A stretch of DNA of 32,819 nucleotides from JBEIDK01 sp040383485 (lineage in GTDB: Bacteria; Bacteroidota; Bacteroidia; UBA4408). Under the pieces are notes generated by a model that was given only the letters and a program-made list of their open reading frames with translations, was not told the DNA's origin and did not search any database. The position numbers and the translations under genes were made by a program. The stretch lies in contig JBEIDK010000024.1 of NCBI GenBank assembly GCA_040383485.1, positions 1-32,819 on the forward strand, read 5' to 3'. The first letter of the stretch is position 1, and every line of letters begins with the position of its first letter. Shown here one piece after another: positions 1 through 8,134 of the stretch.

Positions 1-82
1 GGCGAAAATAAAAATTCGTTTTACTTATGCACTACTTTCTCTAAAATTAAGACTTTAAGATTTCTCAACTCAATATTTTAAA

Positions 83-90
83 TAGTTTTG
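83..90 (+). promoter_or_regulatory. Candidate -7 promoter element of the LPS permease gene
   Basis: TAGTTTTG matches the Bacteroidota -7 consensus TAnnTTTG and ends five bases before the ATG at 96. The -33 box is weak: only TTTC lies at a suitable distance. Such a promoter would give an almost leaderless mRNA, so it may be fortuitous, with the gene transcribed from further upstream. Confidence 0.3.
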
Positions 91-95
91 CAAGC

Positions 96-1535
96 ATGAT
101 TAAAACCATCGACAAATTTGTACTTAAATCATTTGTGATACCTTTTCTACTCACATTTGTTGTGGTACTTTTTGTTTTGATGATGCAATTTGTTTGGAAG
201 TATGTTGACGATTTGGTTGGTAAAGGACTGGAATGGTACTTAATTTTGCAATTACTCTTCTACGTTTCATTAACGATGATTCCGCTTGCATTGCCTTTAT
301 CATTGCTTCTGAGCAGCAACATGGCATTTGGTAATTTAGCCGAACGATATGAACTTACTGCGTTAAAGTCTTCTGGGATTTCATTAAACAGAATTATTCG
401 TCCTGTATTTGTGCTTACATTATTTATATGCGTTGGTGCATTCTACTATTCTAACTACTTATCGCCAATAATAAATATGAAAGAAAGCGCCTTACTGTAT
501 GACATTACCCATCAGAAGCCAAGTATAGATATACGAGAAGGTGTTTTTTATAATGGCATTGAAAATTTCACTATCAAAACTTCACACAAAAGTAAAGATG
601 GTAAATGGATGTATGACTTAATGATTTATGACCACTCTCAAAGATTAGGTAATACTAAAATTTTACTTGCAAAAAAAGGTATTATGGAAGTAACTGCGGA
701 TGAGAGATACCTTTTGTTTACATTGTACGATGGCCATAGCTATGAAGAAGTGCAACAGCCCAATAATAAGAATGAGTTTAGACCAATGCTTAGGAGTAAT
801 TTTAGTAAACAAATAATTAGAATGGACCTTAGCGATTTTAAAATGGTTCGTAGCGATGAAAATCTATTTAAAGATAGTTACCAAATGTTGAACATAAAGC
901 AGCTCAGCGCCGAGAGGGATACCCAACAAATGGAAATAAATAAAAAATGTAAAATGCTTGCCGATGAATTAGATGCAACAATTTTTAAAAATGCTCAGCG
1001 CAATTATAACATGCCCAAATTCGATAGCATAGTAGTTGAACCTGTTTATACAAATTTGGATGGCTATTTAAAAAAACTTGAGCCGAATAAAAGAATGGTG
1101 CTATTTGACCATACTCTTAATTTAATTAGAAGCAATGAGTCGATGGCACGTTCAAATGCAGAAGAAGTGAGAATAAGAAAAGAAACTTATGCCAGTTATG
1201 GAATTGAATTTCATAAAAAATTCACGCTTTCTTTTGCTTGCTTAGTACTGTTTTTTATTGGTGCTCCACTAGGTGCCATCATTAAAAAAGGCGGTTTGGG
1301 AATGCCCGTTGTAGTTTCTGTAGGTTTCTTTTTAGTATTTTATGTATTAAGTATTATTGGAGAAAAATCTGCAAAGGAAGGTGCCATGACAGCATTCCAA
1401 GGATCTTGGTTGGCTTCGGTTGTATTGTTGCCTGTCGGTATTTTTCTTACATATAAGGCTACCAAAGATTCTGTTTTATTTGATTTAGATGTTTATCGAA
1501 ATTTTTTTAAAAAAATTAATTTCAAAAAAGGATGA
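96..1535 (+). CDS. LptF/LptG family LPS export permease (YjgP/YjgQ)
   Basis: Inner-membrane permease subunit of the LptB2FG ABC transporter, which extracts lipopolysaccharide from the inner membrane and passes it to the periplasmic Lpt bridge. The 479-residue protein has the family layout: three N-terminal membrane helices (about 14-37, 52-75, 102-122), a long periplasmic beta-jellyroll region (about 125-370) and three C-terminal helices (about 373-395, 403-422, 436-453). The segment LSFACLVLFFIGAPLGAIIK, with its GAPLGA turn before the fifth helix, is typical of the family. The length is greater than the roughly 360 residues of the proteobacterial proteins, as is usual in Bacteroidota. Sequence alone does not separate LptF from LptG. 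The stop codon overlaps the next ATG by four bases (ATGA at 1532-1535), so the two genes are translationally coupled. Confidence 0.9.
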   Translation: MIKTIDKFVLKSFVIPFLLTFVVVLFVLMMQFVWKYVDDLVGKGLEWYLILQLLFYVSLTMIPLALPLSLLLSSNMAFGNLAERYELTALKSSGISLNRIIRPVFVLTLFICVGAFYYSNYLSPIINMKESALLYDITHQKPSIDIREGVFYNGIENFTIKTSHKSKDGKWMYDLMIYDHSQRLGNTKILLAKKGIMEVTADERYLLFTLYDGHSYEEVQQPNNKNEFRPMLRSNFSKQIIRMDLSDFKMVRSDENLFKDSYQMLNIKQLSAERDTQQMEINKKCKMLADELDATIFKNAQRNYNMPKFDSIVVEPVYTNLDGYLKKLEPNKRMVLFDHTLNLIRSNESMARSNAEEVRIRKETYASYGIEFHKKFTLSFACLVLFFIGAPLGAIIKKGGLGMPVVVSVGFFLVFYVLSIIGEKSAKEGAMTAFQGSWLASVVLLPVGIFLTYKATKDSVLFDLDVYRNFFKKINFKKG

Positions 1536-2731
1536 GAATTTTGCAACTATGCAACAAGCCCCCACTTCCTGCTGTTGATGGTGGATGCAAGGCAATGCAT
1601 CAGACTACTGAAATGTTGCTATCGAAATTCAATACGCTAAAAATAGTATCAATACACACTCCAAAACACCGATTTATAAAGGCCGCATTTAACCAAAAGT
1701 ATTTAAATGAAACTAACATTGAAAGCGTGTTTATTGATACAAGACTTAAGTTGCTTGACATTGTTAAATATTACAATGCACATACGCCATATAATGTTGA
1801 GCGTTTCTACTCATTAGCTTTTGAGAAAAAACTCATTGAAATACTAACTAAAAATATTTTTGATATTATAATATTCGAAAGTATTTATATGGCAGTATAT
1901 TTAAATTGCGTGCAAAAATATTCTACTGCCAAATGTGTTCTGCGTTCGCATAACATCGAATACAAATTATGGGAAACAAGAACGATACAAGAAAAAAATA
2001 TATTCAAAAAAATATATTCAAAACACCTTACAACTCAACTAAAGAAATATGAAACAGATGTTTTTATAAAAATAAAAAATATCATTTCTATTACAGATGA
2101 TGATGAAATAAATATTAATAGAATTTCATCTGAATTCAATACTATTAGCATTCCATTTGCTTCAAATAAATACGATGTATATTTGGAGCAAAAACTAAAA
2201 CCTACATTTTATCATTTGGGTGCAATGGACTGGCAACCTAATGTAGATGGTTTAGACTGGGCATTGAAATTTATTATTCCAAATATTATTTCAGAAAATT
2301 CGGAGTTTGATTTCAACATTGCTGGTAGAGGAATGCCTAAACATTTTTTTGATTTACAATGTAAAAATATTAATGTAAATGAAAATGTAGATAATGCCAT
2401 CACATTTATCAATAGTCATGATGTTTTGATAGCTCCAATATTTTCGGGAGGGGGCATGAGGGTGAAGATTATTGAAGCCATGCAACTGGGCAAAGTTGTA
2501 ATAACCACTAAACTTGGAGCAGCAGGAATTCCACATTTTTACAAAAATGAAAAATGTATTTTAATAGCTGAAACTGCTGATGAATTTATTGAACAAATAA
2601 ATAATTGTCTATTAAATTATGCAATGCGAAAAAGCATTTCAGAAAATGCCAAAGCAATTATTGAAGACCAATTTAGTTTCGGAAACATTTCGGAAAAACT
2701 GAATAATTACTTACAAAAATTAAGTACTTAA
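1532..2731 (+). CDS. Glycosyltransferase, GT4-like (group 1) family
   Basis: Predicted GT-B fold retaining glycosyltransferase of 399 residues that would transfer a sugar from a nucleotide donor to an acceptor; the substrate cannot be read from the sequence. The N-terminal domain opens with MRILQLCNKPPLPAVDGG, the glycine-rich acceptor-side loop. The C-terminal domain has the group 1 signature around residues 300-325: a PIFSGGGMRVKIIEAMQLGK block in which the E followed by AMQLGK marks the donor phosphate/ribose-binding region. No signal peptide or membrane helix is seen, so it probably acts on the cytoplasmic face. It overlaps the upstream LPS permease gene by ATGA, which suggests a role in LPS or other surface-glycan assembly. 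It ends tail to tail with the SDR gene, sharing four bases at the stop codons. Confidence 0.85.
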   Translation: MRILQLCNKPPLPAVDGGCKAMHQTTEMLLSKFNTLKIVSIHTPKHRFIKAAFNQKYLNETNIESVFIDTRLKLLDIVKYYNAHTPYNVERFYSLAFEKKLIEILTKNIFDIIIFESIYMAVYLNCVQKYSTAKCVLRSHNIEYKLWETRTIQEKNIFKKIYSKHLTTQLKKYETDVFIKIKNIISITDDDEININRISSEFNTISIPFASNKYDVYLEQKLKPTFYHLGAMDWQPNVDGLDWALKFIIPNIISENSEFDFNIAGRGMPKHFFDLQCKNINVNENVDNAITFINSHDVLIAPIFSGGGMRVKIIEAMQLGKVVITTKLGAAGIPHFYKNEKCILIAETADEFIEQINNCLLNYAMRKSISENAKAIIEDQFSFGNISEKLNNYLQKLST

Positions 2732-3558
2732 TTTTTTGGAGAATCTGCCCCAATGGTAGTTTCAGCCCATGCATCAAAATCATTTTTTAATTGCTCTAGT
2801 TTTATTAGTCCCGATTTTAGTGCTGCCGCACCAAGCAGTAATCTCAGTGGCGGATTTTTTGATTCAACAGCCTTAACTATTGCCTTTGCCGCTAAAACAG
2901 GGTCGCCAGGTTGATTGCCACTATAACCCCTAATATTGCTTTTATTTGCACCTGCTGTTTCTGCATAATCTTCAATAACCACTGAACTATTTTCTGCAGA
3001 GCGTCCTGCCCAATCTGTTCTAAAACCGCTAGGACAAACTATTATTACTTTGATGCCAAGATGAGAAACTTCTTTTGATAATGATTCTGACAATCCATCC
3101 ACCGCAAATTTTGTTGCATTGTAAAAACCTACCGCTGGGTAACCCACTAATCCTCCAATTGAAGCAATATTTACTATATGTCCACTTCTTTGCTTGCGCA
3201 TAATTGGCAATACCTCTTGAATCATTTTTGTTAACCCCCAAAAATTTATTTCAAACATTTTGCGTACTGCATGTTCTTCACTTTCTTCAACAGCTCCAAA
3301 ATATCCGATACCTGCATTATTTACTAATACATCAATTCTTCCAAACCTTTTGTAGGTTTCGGATACTGAATTTACAATATCCTCATGTTTAGTTACATCT
3401 AACTTTAAAGCTAAAGAATTATCATTGTTAATTGCTATAATGTCCTCAATGTCTTTTAATTCTCTGGCAGCTACTGCAACCTTATATCCACTTTGCAATG
3501 CAAATTTCGCAAGCTCACGTCCAAAACCAGTTGAACAACCTGTTATTAACCATACCAT
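2728..3558 (-). CDS. Short-chain dehydrogenase/reductase (SDR) family oxidoreductase
   Basis: Classical SDR of 276 residues, a Rossmann-fold NAD(P)-dependent oxidoreductase of unknown substrate. The cofactor motif TGxxxGxG is present as TGCSTGFG at residues 6-13, and NNAG lies at 80-83. The catalytic residues are Ser133, Tyr146 and Lys150 (YNATK). The arginine-containing segment after the second strand (AARELKD) hints at NADP preference, which is an inference. The length and the long C-terminal extension after residue 220 fit the subgroup often annotated as oxidoreductase or retinol-dehydrogenase-like. It lies 36 bases downstream of the small hydrolase gene on the same strand and may be co-transcribed with it. 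Its stop overlaps the convergent glycosyltransferase stop, with no terminator hairpin between them. Confidence 0.88.
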   Translation of the reverse strand: MVWLITGCSTGFGRELAKFALQSGYKVAVAARELKDIEDIIAINNDNSLALKLDVTKHEDIVNSVSETYKRFGRIDVLVNNAGIGYFGAVEESEEHAVRKMFEINFWGLTKMIQEVLPIMRKQRSGHIVNIASIGGLVGYPAVGFYNATKFAVDGLSESLSKEVSHLGIKVIIVCPSGFRTDWAGRSAENSSVVIEDYAETAGANKSNIRGYSGNQPGDPVLAAKAIVKAVESKNPPLRLLLGAAALKSGLIKLEQLKNDFDAWAETTIGADSPKN

Positions 3559-3594
3559 ATTTAAAATATTAATTTATTTTTAATTTATTCTTCA

Positions 3595-4323
3595 TTATTC
3601 GCCTATTTCCTTGCTAATTATTTCACTAATTTCTTCTCCTCTAGTAAGCATCATCATATGTGAACCATTCTTAACAATATAATTTGCTTTAATGTTCTTT
3701 ATTGGAAGTGTATGATCCAAAGCACCATGAATGTGTATTATAGCACTAGAATATGTTTTTCTATTCCAATTAATAACCATATTGACTGAACGCTTTAAAA
3801 ACTTCTTGTTTTTACTTTTAAGCATTCCTTCAAAGATTGCTCTTTTATTCTTACTATCAGGTTCAACCCTAGGTTGAAGTTTTATTGCAGCCCACTTTAC
3901 TATCGATTTTGGAACAATTCTATTGAAAGGAATATATTTTTGAAATCTATATTTTAATGGTAACTCTGCTCTGCATTTTGCACTTGAGATAATAACTACT
4001 TTCTTGGGTTTAAGTATGTCTGTTAGTTCTGTACAAATCATTCCTCCTAGCGAAACACCAATAAGAATAAAAGGTTCGGTTGTATCTATTTGAGTTGAAA
4101 TAATTTTAGAATAGTTTTTAAGGTTACAATTTCGAGGAGGAATAGGATAATTAATGCGCCTTACCTGATAATTCTTTTTTAAGCTAAATGTTTTAAAAAT
4201 ATTTGAGTCACTACCTTGACCAGGAAACAAATAGATTGTTTCTGAAGTTTTTCGGATTGGTTGCGCATTAGAATAATCAAAACATAAAATCAATAATAAA
4301 AAAGTACTTATTTTAATTGCCAT
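3595..4323 (-). CDS. Small secreted alpha/beta hydrolase
   Basis: Predicted alpha/beta-hydrolase-fold enzyme of 242 residues with an N-terminal signal peptide (about 1-20, ending SNA before QP), so it probably acts in the periplasm or outside the cell. The nucleophile elbow GVSLGG places the catalytic Ser at 91. A plausible acid is Asp203 (HGALDH) and the base His222 (NGSHMMM). An oxyanion-side segment FPGQGSD lies at 33-39. The lid region between 120 and 190 is short and lysine-rich. Substrate is unknown; esterase/thioesterase-like chemistry is the family expectation. It sits between the threonine dehydrogenase and SDR genes on the same strand, 77 bases after the former. Confidence 0.72.
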   Translation of the reverse strand: MAIKISTFLLLILCFDYSNAQPIRKTSETIYLFPGQGSDSNIFKTFSLKKNYQVRRINYPIPPRNCNLKNYSKIISTQIDTTEPFILIGVSLGGMICTELTDILKPKKVVIISSAKCRAELPLKYRFQKYIPFNRIVPKSIVKWAAIKLQPRVEPDSKNKRAIFEGMLKSKNKKFLKRSVNMVINWNRKTYSSAIIHIHGALDHTLPIKNIKANYIVKNGSHMMMLTRGEEISEIISKEIGE

Positions 4324-4400
4324 TTCTTAAAAAAATCCTAGTGAATAGTCCTTTACTAAACTTATTGTTTTAGTTAATTATTATGATGATAGTTTAAAGA

Positions 4401-5351
4401 TTATTTTTTTAAATTATCGAACATCACCTTCACCATTTTCTTTAAATCAAATTCATTTCTCCAACCCCAATCATTTTGAGCAACAGTATCATCTATACTC
4501 GCTGGCCAAGTATCGGCTATAGCTTGTCTAAAATCAGGTTTGTATGTAATAGTAAAATCAGGATAATAATTTTTTATTTCTTCAGCTATTTGTTCTGGTG
4601 TAAAACTTATTCCTCCTAAGTTATAACTTCCTCTTACCTTTATTTTATTGCTATCAGCAAGCATCAAATCAACCGTTGCTTTAATTGCATCATCCATATA
4701 CATCATTGGCAAAGCAGTATCCGCGCTTAAAAAGCATTCATAAGTATTGTTTTTTATTGCCTCATGAAAAATATGCACTGCATAGTCTGTTGTTCCTCCA
4801 CCTGGTGCTGATTTCCATCCTATTAATCCTGGATATCTTAAACTTCTTACATCAACATTATATTTATTGAAATAATATTCGCACCAACGCTCGCCAGTTT
4901 GTTTACTTATTCCATAAACAGTGGTAGGTTCCATAATTGTAAATTGTGGAGTATTACTACGAGGAGTAGTTGGACCAAAAGCTGCAATACTACTTGGCCA
5001 ATATACTTGGTTTATATGACCTTCCTTTGCTAAATCAAGTACATTAAATAAACCATTCATGTTCAAGTCCCAAGCAAACATCGGACTCTTTTCGGCAGTG
5101 GCGCTAAGCAATGCTGCTAAAAGATATATTTTCTTCACATCATACTTTCTTACAATCTCAAACATTCTTTTGGCATTCAAAACGTTCAGTACCTCATAAG
5201 GTGCAGCTTGCTTCAATGCTTCTTTATCTAAATCTTTAATATCTGATGCTATTACATTGTCGTGACCATAAATGCTTCTTAACTTATCAACTAATTCGCC
5301 ACCTAGCTGACCCGATGAACCAATCACTAAAACTGTACCTTCTGTAGACAT
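4401..5351 (-). CDS. L-threonine 3-dehydrogenase, SDR/epimerase type
   Basis: NAD-dependent epimerase/dehydratase-family protein of 316 residues that closely fits the SDR-type L-threonine 3-dehydrogenases of Bacteroidota. These oxidise threonine to 2-amino-3-ketobutyrate, which 2-amino-3-ketobutyrate CoA ligase splits into glycine and acetyl-CoA. Visible motifs are the NAD-binding GSSGQLG at 11-17, Ser120/Ser121 in WPSSIAAFGP, and the catalytic YGISK with Tyr146 and Lys150. The characteristic segments RYPGLIGWK, PGGGTTDYAV and LPMMYMDDA follow. There is no signal peptide, so it is cytoplasmic. A matching ligase gene is not in the window. The assignment rests on the family-specific motifs and is strong; other extended SDR epimerases are less likely. 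Confidence 0.88.
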   Translation of the reverse strand: MSTEGTVLVIGSSGQLGGELVDKLRSIYGHDNVIASDIKDLDKEALKQAAPYEVLNVLNAKRMFEIVRKYDVKKIYLLAALLSATAEKSPMFAWDLNMNGLFNVLDLAKEGHINQVYWPSSIAAFGPTTPRSNTPQFTIMEPTTVYGISKQTGERWCEYYFNKYNVDVRSLRYPGLIGWKSAPGGGTTDYAVHIFHEAIKNNTYECFLSADTALPMMYMDDAIKATVDLMLADSNKIKVRGSYNLGGISFTPEQIAEEIKNYYPDFTITYKPDFRQAIADTWPASIDDTVAQNDWGWRNEFDLKKMVKVMFDNLKK

Positions 5352-5367
5352 AATTATTATTTTGTTT

Positions 5368-5375
5368 CAAACGTA
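5368..5375 (-). promoter_or_regulatory. Candidate -7 promoter element of the threonine dehydrogenase gene
   Basis: On the minus strand TACGTTTG matches TAnnTTTG perfectly and lies 16 bases before the ATG ending at 5351. No convincing TTTG box is present about 19 bases upstream, so the call rests on the -7 element only. A start here would separate this gene from the FKBP/CocE pair. Confidence 0.42.
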
Positions 5376-5428
5376 TAAAAAATGAACGATTGTATTTTAA
5401 TCATTTAGGTTTTTTATTAAAATAGTTA

Positions 5429-5929
5429 TCACTGATTTACTTTCAAATCATAAACTAATGTTGCCATTGGTGGAATTTCTTCATTGCCAGTTAATCCGAA
5501 TGCTAGATGAGGCGGCAATATTACCTTAGCATTATCTCCCTTATGAAGTAGCTGCAATACCTCATGAATACCAGACTCTGCATTCTCTTTCTCAACTATG
5601 AATGGTTTTGAAACCGACTTTTCATTATTAATGATTTCTAACCCATCAAGGGTTTTTAAAGAATATTCAAGAATAATCTTGTCGCCTGATTTTATTTTTT
5701 CTCCCCTTCCTTTTTTATACACGAAATACCTAAGTCCTGTTCCTGTTTCTTCAACATTCCAATGGTTGCGCAAAATATATGCATCAATAGCGTCTGAGTT
5801 ATCTTTTACTATTTGCTTATTTGCTTTCTCTAACGCCACTTTAATTTCAGCATTGCTTTGAACATTTTTAGGTTTGTTATTGCAGCCGACAAAAAAAACA
5901 ACAATCAATAAAATTTTAGTAAAATTCAT
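5429..5929 (-). CDS. FKBP-type peptidyl-prolyl isomerase lipoprotein
   Basis: Predicted lipoprotein of 166 residues: a short hydrophobic leader, then VFFVGC with the lipidated Cys at 16. The mature protein carries one FKBP domain (about 72-166) that would catalyse proline isomerisation during folding of envelope proteins. Recognisable FKBP elements are GRGEKIKSGDKIILEY, LDGLEI, the LLHKGDNAKVILPPHLAFGLTG stretch, and the C-terminal IPPMATLVYDLKV strand. A helical linker (about 25-65) separates the domain from the lipid anchor. The gene starts 19 bases after the CocE-type hydrolase gene on the same strand, which suggests co-transcription and possibly a shared periplasmic or surface location. 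Confidence 0.88.
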   Translation of the reverse strand: MNFTKILLIVVFFVGCNNKPKNVQSNAEIKVALEKANKQIVKDNSDAIDAYILRNHWNVEETGTGLRYFVYKKGRGEKIKSGDKIILEYSLKTLDGLEIINNEKSVSKPFIVEKENAESGIHEVLQLLHKGDNAKVILPPHLAFGLTGNEEIPPMATLVYDLKVNQ

Positions 5930-5948
5930 ATTTTCTTAAATGATTTAA

Positions 5949-7838
5949 CTACTTATTTAATACCGGAAGAACAATGTTTGATGCATCTTGTACATCATGA
6001 TAAATTTTAATTTCCGATTTAATAAAATCATTATCACTGCAATGATAAATATCTACAAATTGCTGGGGGTTTCTATCAACAAGGGGAAACCAAGAACTTT
6101 GAACTTGAACCATTATTCTATGTCCTTTTTTAAATGTATGTGCAACATCAGGTAATTCATAATTTACCATTGTTATTTTGTTTGGGATAAATGCTTCTGG
6201 TTTTTCAAAACTATTTCTATACCTACCGCGCATCACTTCTCCTCTCACCAACATCTCATAAGCATTCATTTCATACAACTTGCCATTCCCTTTTCCATCA
6301 ACCAAGGTGTCATAATTAAATCCGTCTGGAAATACATCAATTAATTTAACAATAAAATCAGCATCTGTTGTGGAAATTGAAACATTTAAATTTGCAATGA
6401 TAGTGCCTGCTATAGTAATATCTTCTGCTAAAATTTCTGTCTTAAAAGTTAGTACATCAGTTCTTTTACTTGCAAAACGTTGGTCGTCTGTCATGTATTC
6501 ATTCGTGCGATTGGTTAGAATGCCATCAGCATATGGAACTGGTTTTGAGGGGTCAGAAGTGTAACTTGAAAATGAATTCTCAACTGCTGGCCTATCAAAA
6601 GAAAGTGAACTATTATTTGAAAAATACATGTTAGTTTTTTTTACTTTTATTGGAGGCCATGTTTCTAGTTTTCTCCAAGTATTTTCACCCGTAAAAAAAA
6701 TAGTTGCTTCTGCAATATTGTCAGCACTACCTTTCCCTTTCAGGTAGTAATTAAAAAAAGGCAACTCAATTTGTTGTTGAAAATATTTTGAGGTTTCACT
6801 ACCAAATCTTACATTTCCTAAGTAACTTCCGTCAGATTTGCCCCAACCACCGTGAGACCATGGGCCCATTACTATTTTATTATTTGTCTTAGCGCTTTGT
6901 TTTTCAATAGCATCGTATAACCTCCATGCGCCATAACAATCCTCAGCGTCAAATAAACCACCAACAATTAACATTGCAGGCTTAATCTCCAAACAAGAAA
7001 TTCTTGCGTTGCGCATTTTCCACCATTCATCAAGATTAGGATGTGCAATTAAATCATTCCAAAACCTAATACTATCGCCAGTTAATTTTGTAAAATTTTT
7101 TACTGCCCCAGTCTCTAAGTAGAATTTGTAACTATCGGCAGTATACTTTTTGAATGGAGTTGACCATAACTTGGTAGGTTGTGGACGCGGCACACCAAAA
7201 AGGGTATAAAAATTAAACGCATCATTAAGCATAAACGCACCATTATGATGAAAGTCGTCGCCCATAAACCAATCAGTTACAGGTGCCTGCGGACTTACTG
7301 CCTTAATTGCTGGATGATTACTAATTGCTGCCATGGTTGAATAAAATCCAGGATAAGAGGTTCCAAAAAAACCAACCTTTCCATTATTATTTTCAATGTT
7401 TTTTATCAACCAATCAACCGTGTCATATGTATCGGATGCTTCATCAATTTCATTCTTGCTCTTTTTATTTTTAATGAAAGGTCTCACATCAACAAAATCA
7501 CCTTCACTCATAAATTTTCCGCGCACATCTTGAATTACAAAAATATATCCTTCTCTTAAATACTCTTTCCAATGCCATTCATACAACCTATTATTGAATT
7601 TATCTTCACCATAGGGTGCACATGAATAAGGTGTTCTTATAATTAGTATTGGATGTTTTTCAGAGTTGCTTTTTGGAACATGGATGGCGGTAAACAGTTT
7701 TACCCCATCGCGCATTGTTATTTGAACTTCCTTTTTAATATAATTCGCTTTTACCCATTCCTGATTTATTGTTTGAGCATTCGTACTCGAGCATATTAAT
7801 AAACCAAGGATAAAAATGCACAGTATTTTCTTCATCAT
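5949..7838 (-). CDS. Secreted CocE/NonD family hydrolase (X-Pro dipeptidyl-peptidase S15-like)
   Basis: Predicted serine hydrolase of 629 residues with a signal peptide (1 to about 21, STNAQ cleavage region). It belongs to the CocE/NonD group, which includes cocaine esterase, glutaryl-7-ACA acylase and alpha-amino-acid ester hydrolases. The alpha/beta-hydrolase domain (about 35-350) has the nucleophile GTSYPG with Ser161, a candidate Asp297 in GGLFDAED and His329 in GPWSHGGW. The early segment VRGKFMSEG fits the family oxyanion region. The C-terminal part (about 390-629) is the family beta-sandwich jelly roll. Likely substrates are amino-acid esters, short peptides or amides outside the cytoplasm, but the specificity is not readable. 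It is followed after 19 bases by the FKBP lipoprotein gene. Confidence 0.88.
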   Translation of the reverse strand: MMKKILCIFILGLLICSSTNAQTINQEWVKANYIKKEVQITMRDGVKLFTAIHVPKSNSEKHPILIIRTPYSCAPYGEDKFNNRLYEWHWKEYLREGYIFVIQDVRGKFMSEGDFVDVRPFIKNKKSKNEIDEASDTYDTVDWLIKNIENNNGKVGFFGTSYPGFYSTMAAISNHPAIKAVSPQAPVTDWFMGDDFHHNGAFMLNDAFNFYTLFGVPRPQPTKLWSTPFKKYTADSYKFYLETGAVKNFTKLTGDSIRFWNDLIAHPNLDEWWKMRNARISCLEIKPAMLIVGGLFDAEDCYGAWRLYDAIEKQSAKTNNKIVMGPWSHGGWGKSDGSYLGNVRFGSETSKYFQQQIELPFFNYYLKGKGSADNIAEATIFFTGENTWRKLETWPPIKVKKTNMYFSNNSSLSFDRPAVENSFSSYTSDPSKPVPYADGILTNRTNEYMTDDQRFASKRTDVLTFKTEILAEDITIAGTIIANLNVSISTTDADFIVKLIDVFPDGFNYDTLVDGKGNGKLYEMNAYEMLVRGEVMRGRYRNSFEKPEAFIPNKITMVNYELPDVAHTFKKGHRIMVQVQSSWFPLVDRNPQQFVDIYHCSDNDFIKSEIKIYHDVQDASNIVLPVLNK

Positions 7839-8100
7839 AAATTTAGTAAAAAAGTAAACAATTTAATAAGTTGATAGATTTCATTTATAGCGAATATAGT
7901 AAAACTACATACTAGTCGAGGATAGTAATAAATTTAAAAATACTCCAAGACCATTTCAAAAATACATTAATAACATGATTTTAATGTAAATAAAATATAA
8001 TTCAAACTATACTTTAAGCTCTTGAATAAAGCAAATTTAATCAAAAGGCGTATTCATTGTTAATGAACATGAATGATTATTCCAATTACCTAAAAAATAA

Positions 8101-8128
8101 AAAAGCTGTCAAGAAATTAACAGCTTTT
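8101..8128 (-). terminator. Intrinsic terminator of clpC
   Basis: A nine-base-pair perfect stem (AAAAGCTGT at 8101-8109 with ACAGCTTTT at 8120-8128) lies seven bases after the clpC stop. On the minus strand it is followed by T-rich sequence. The remaining 7839-8100 stretch upstream of the CocE gene shows no gene or clear promoter match. Confidence 0.7.
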
Positions 8129-8134
8129 TATTTA

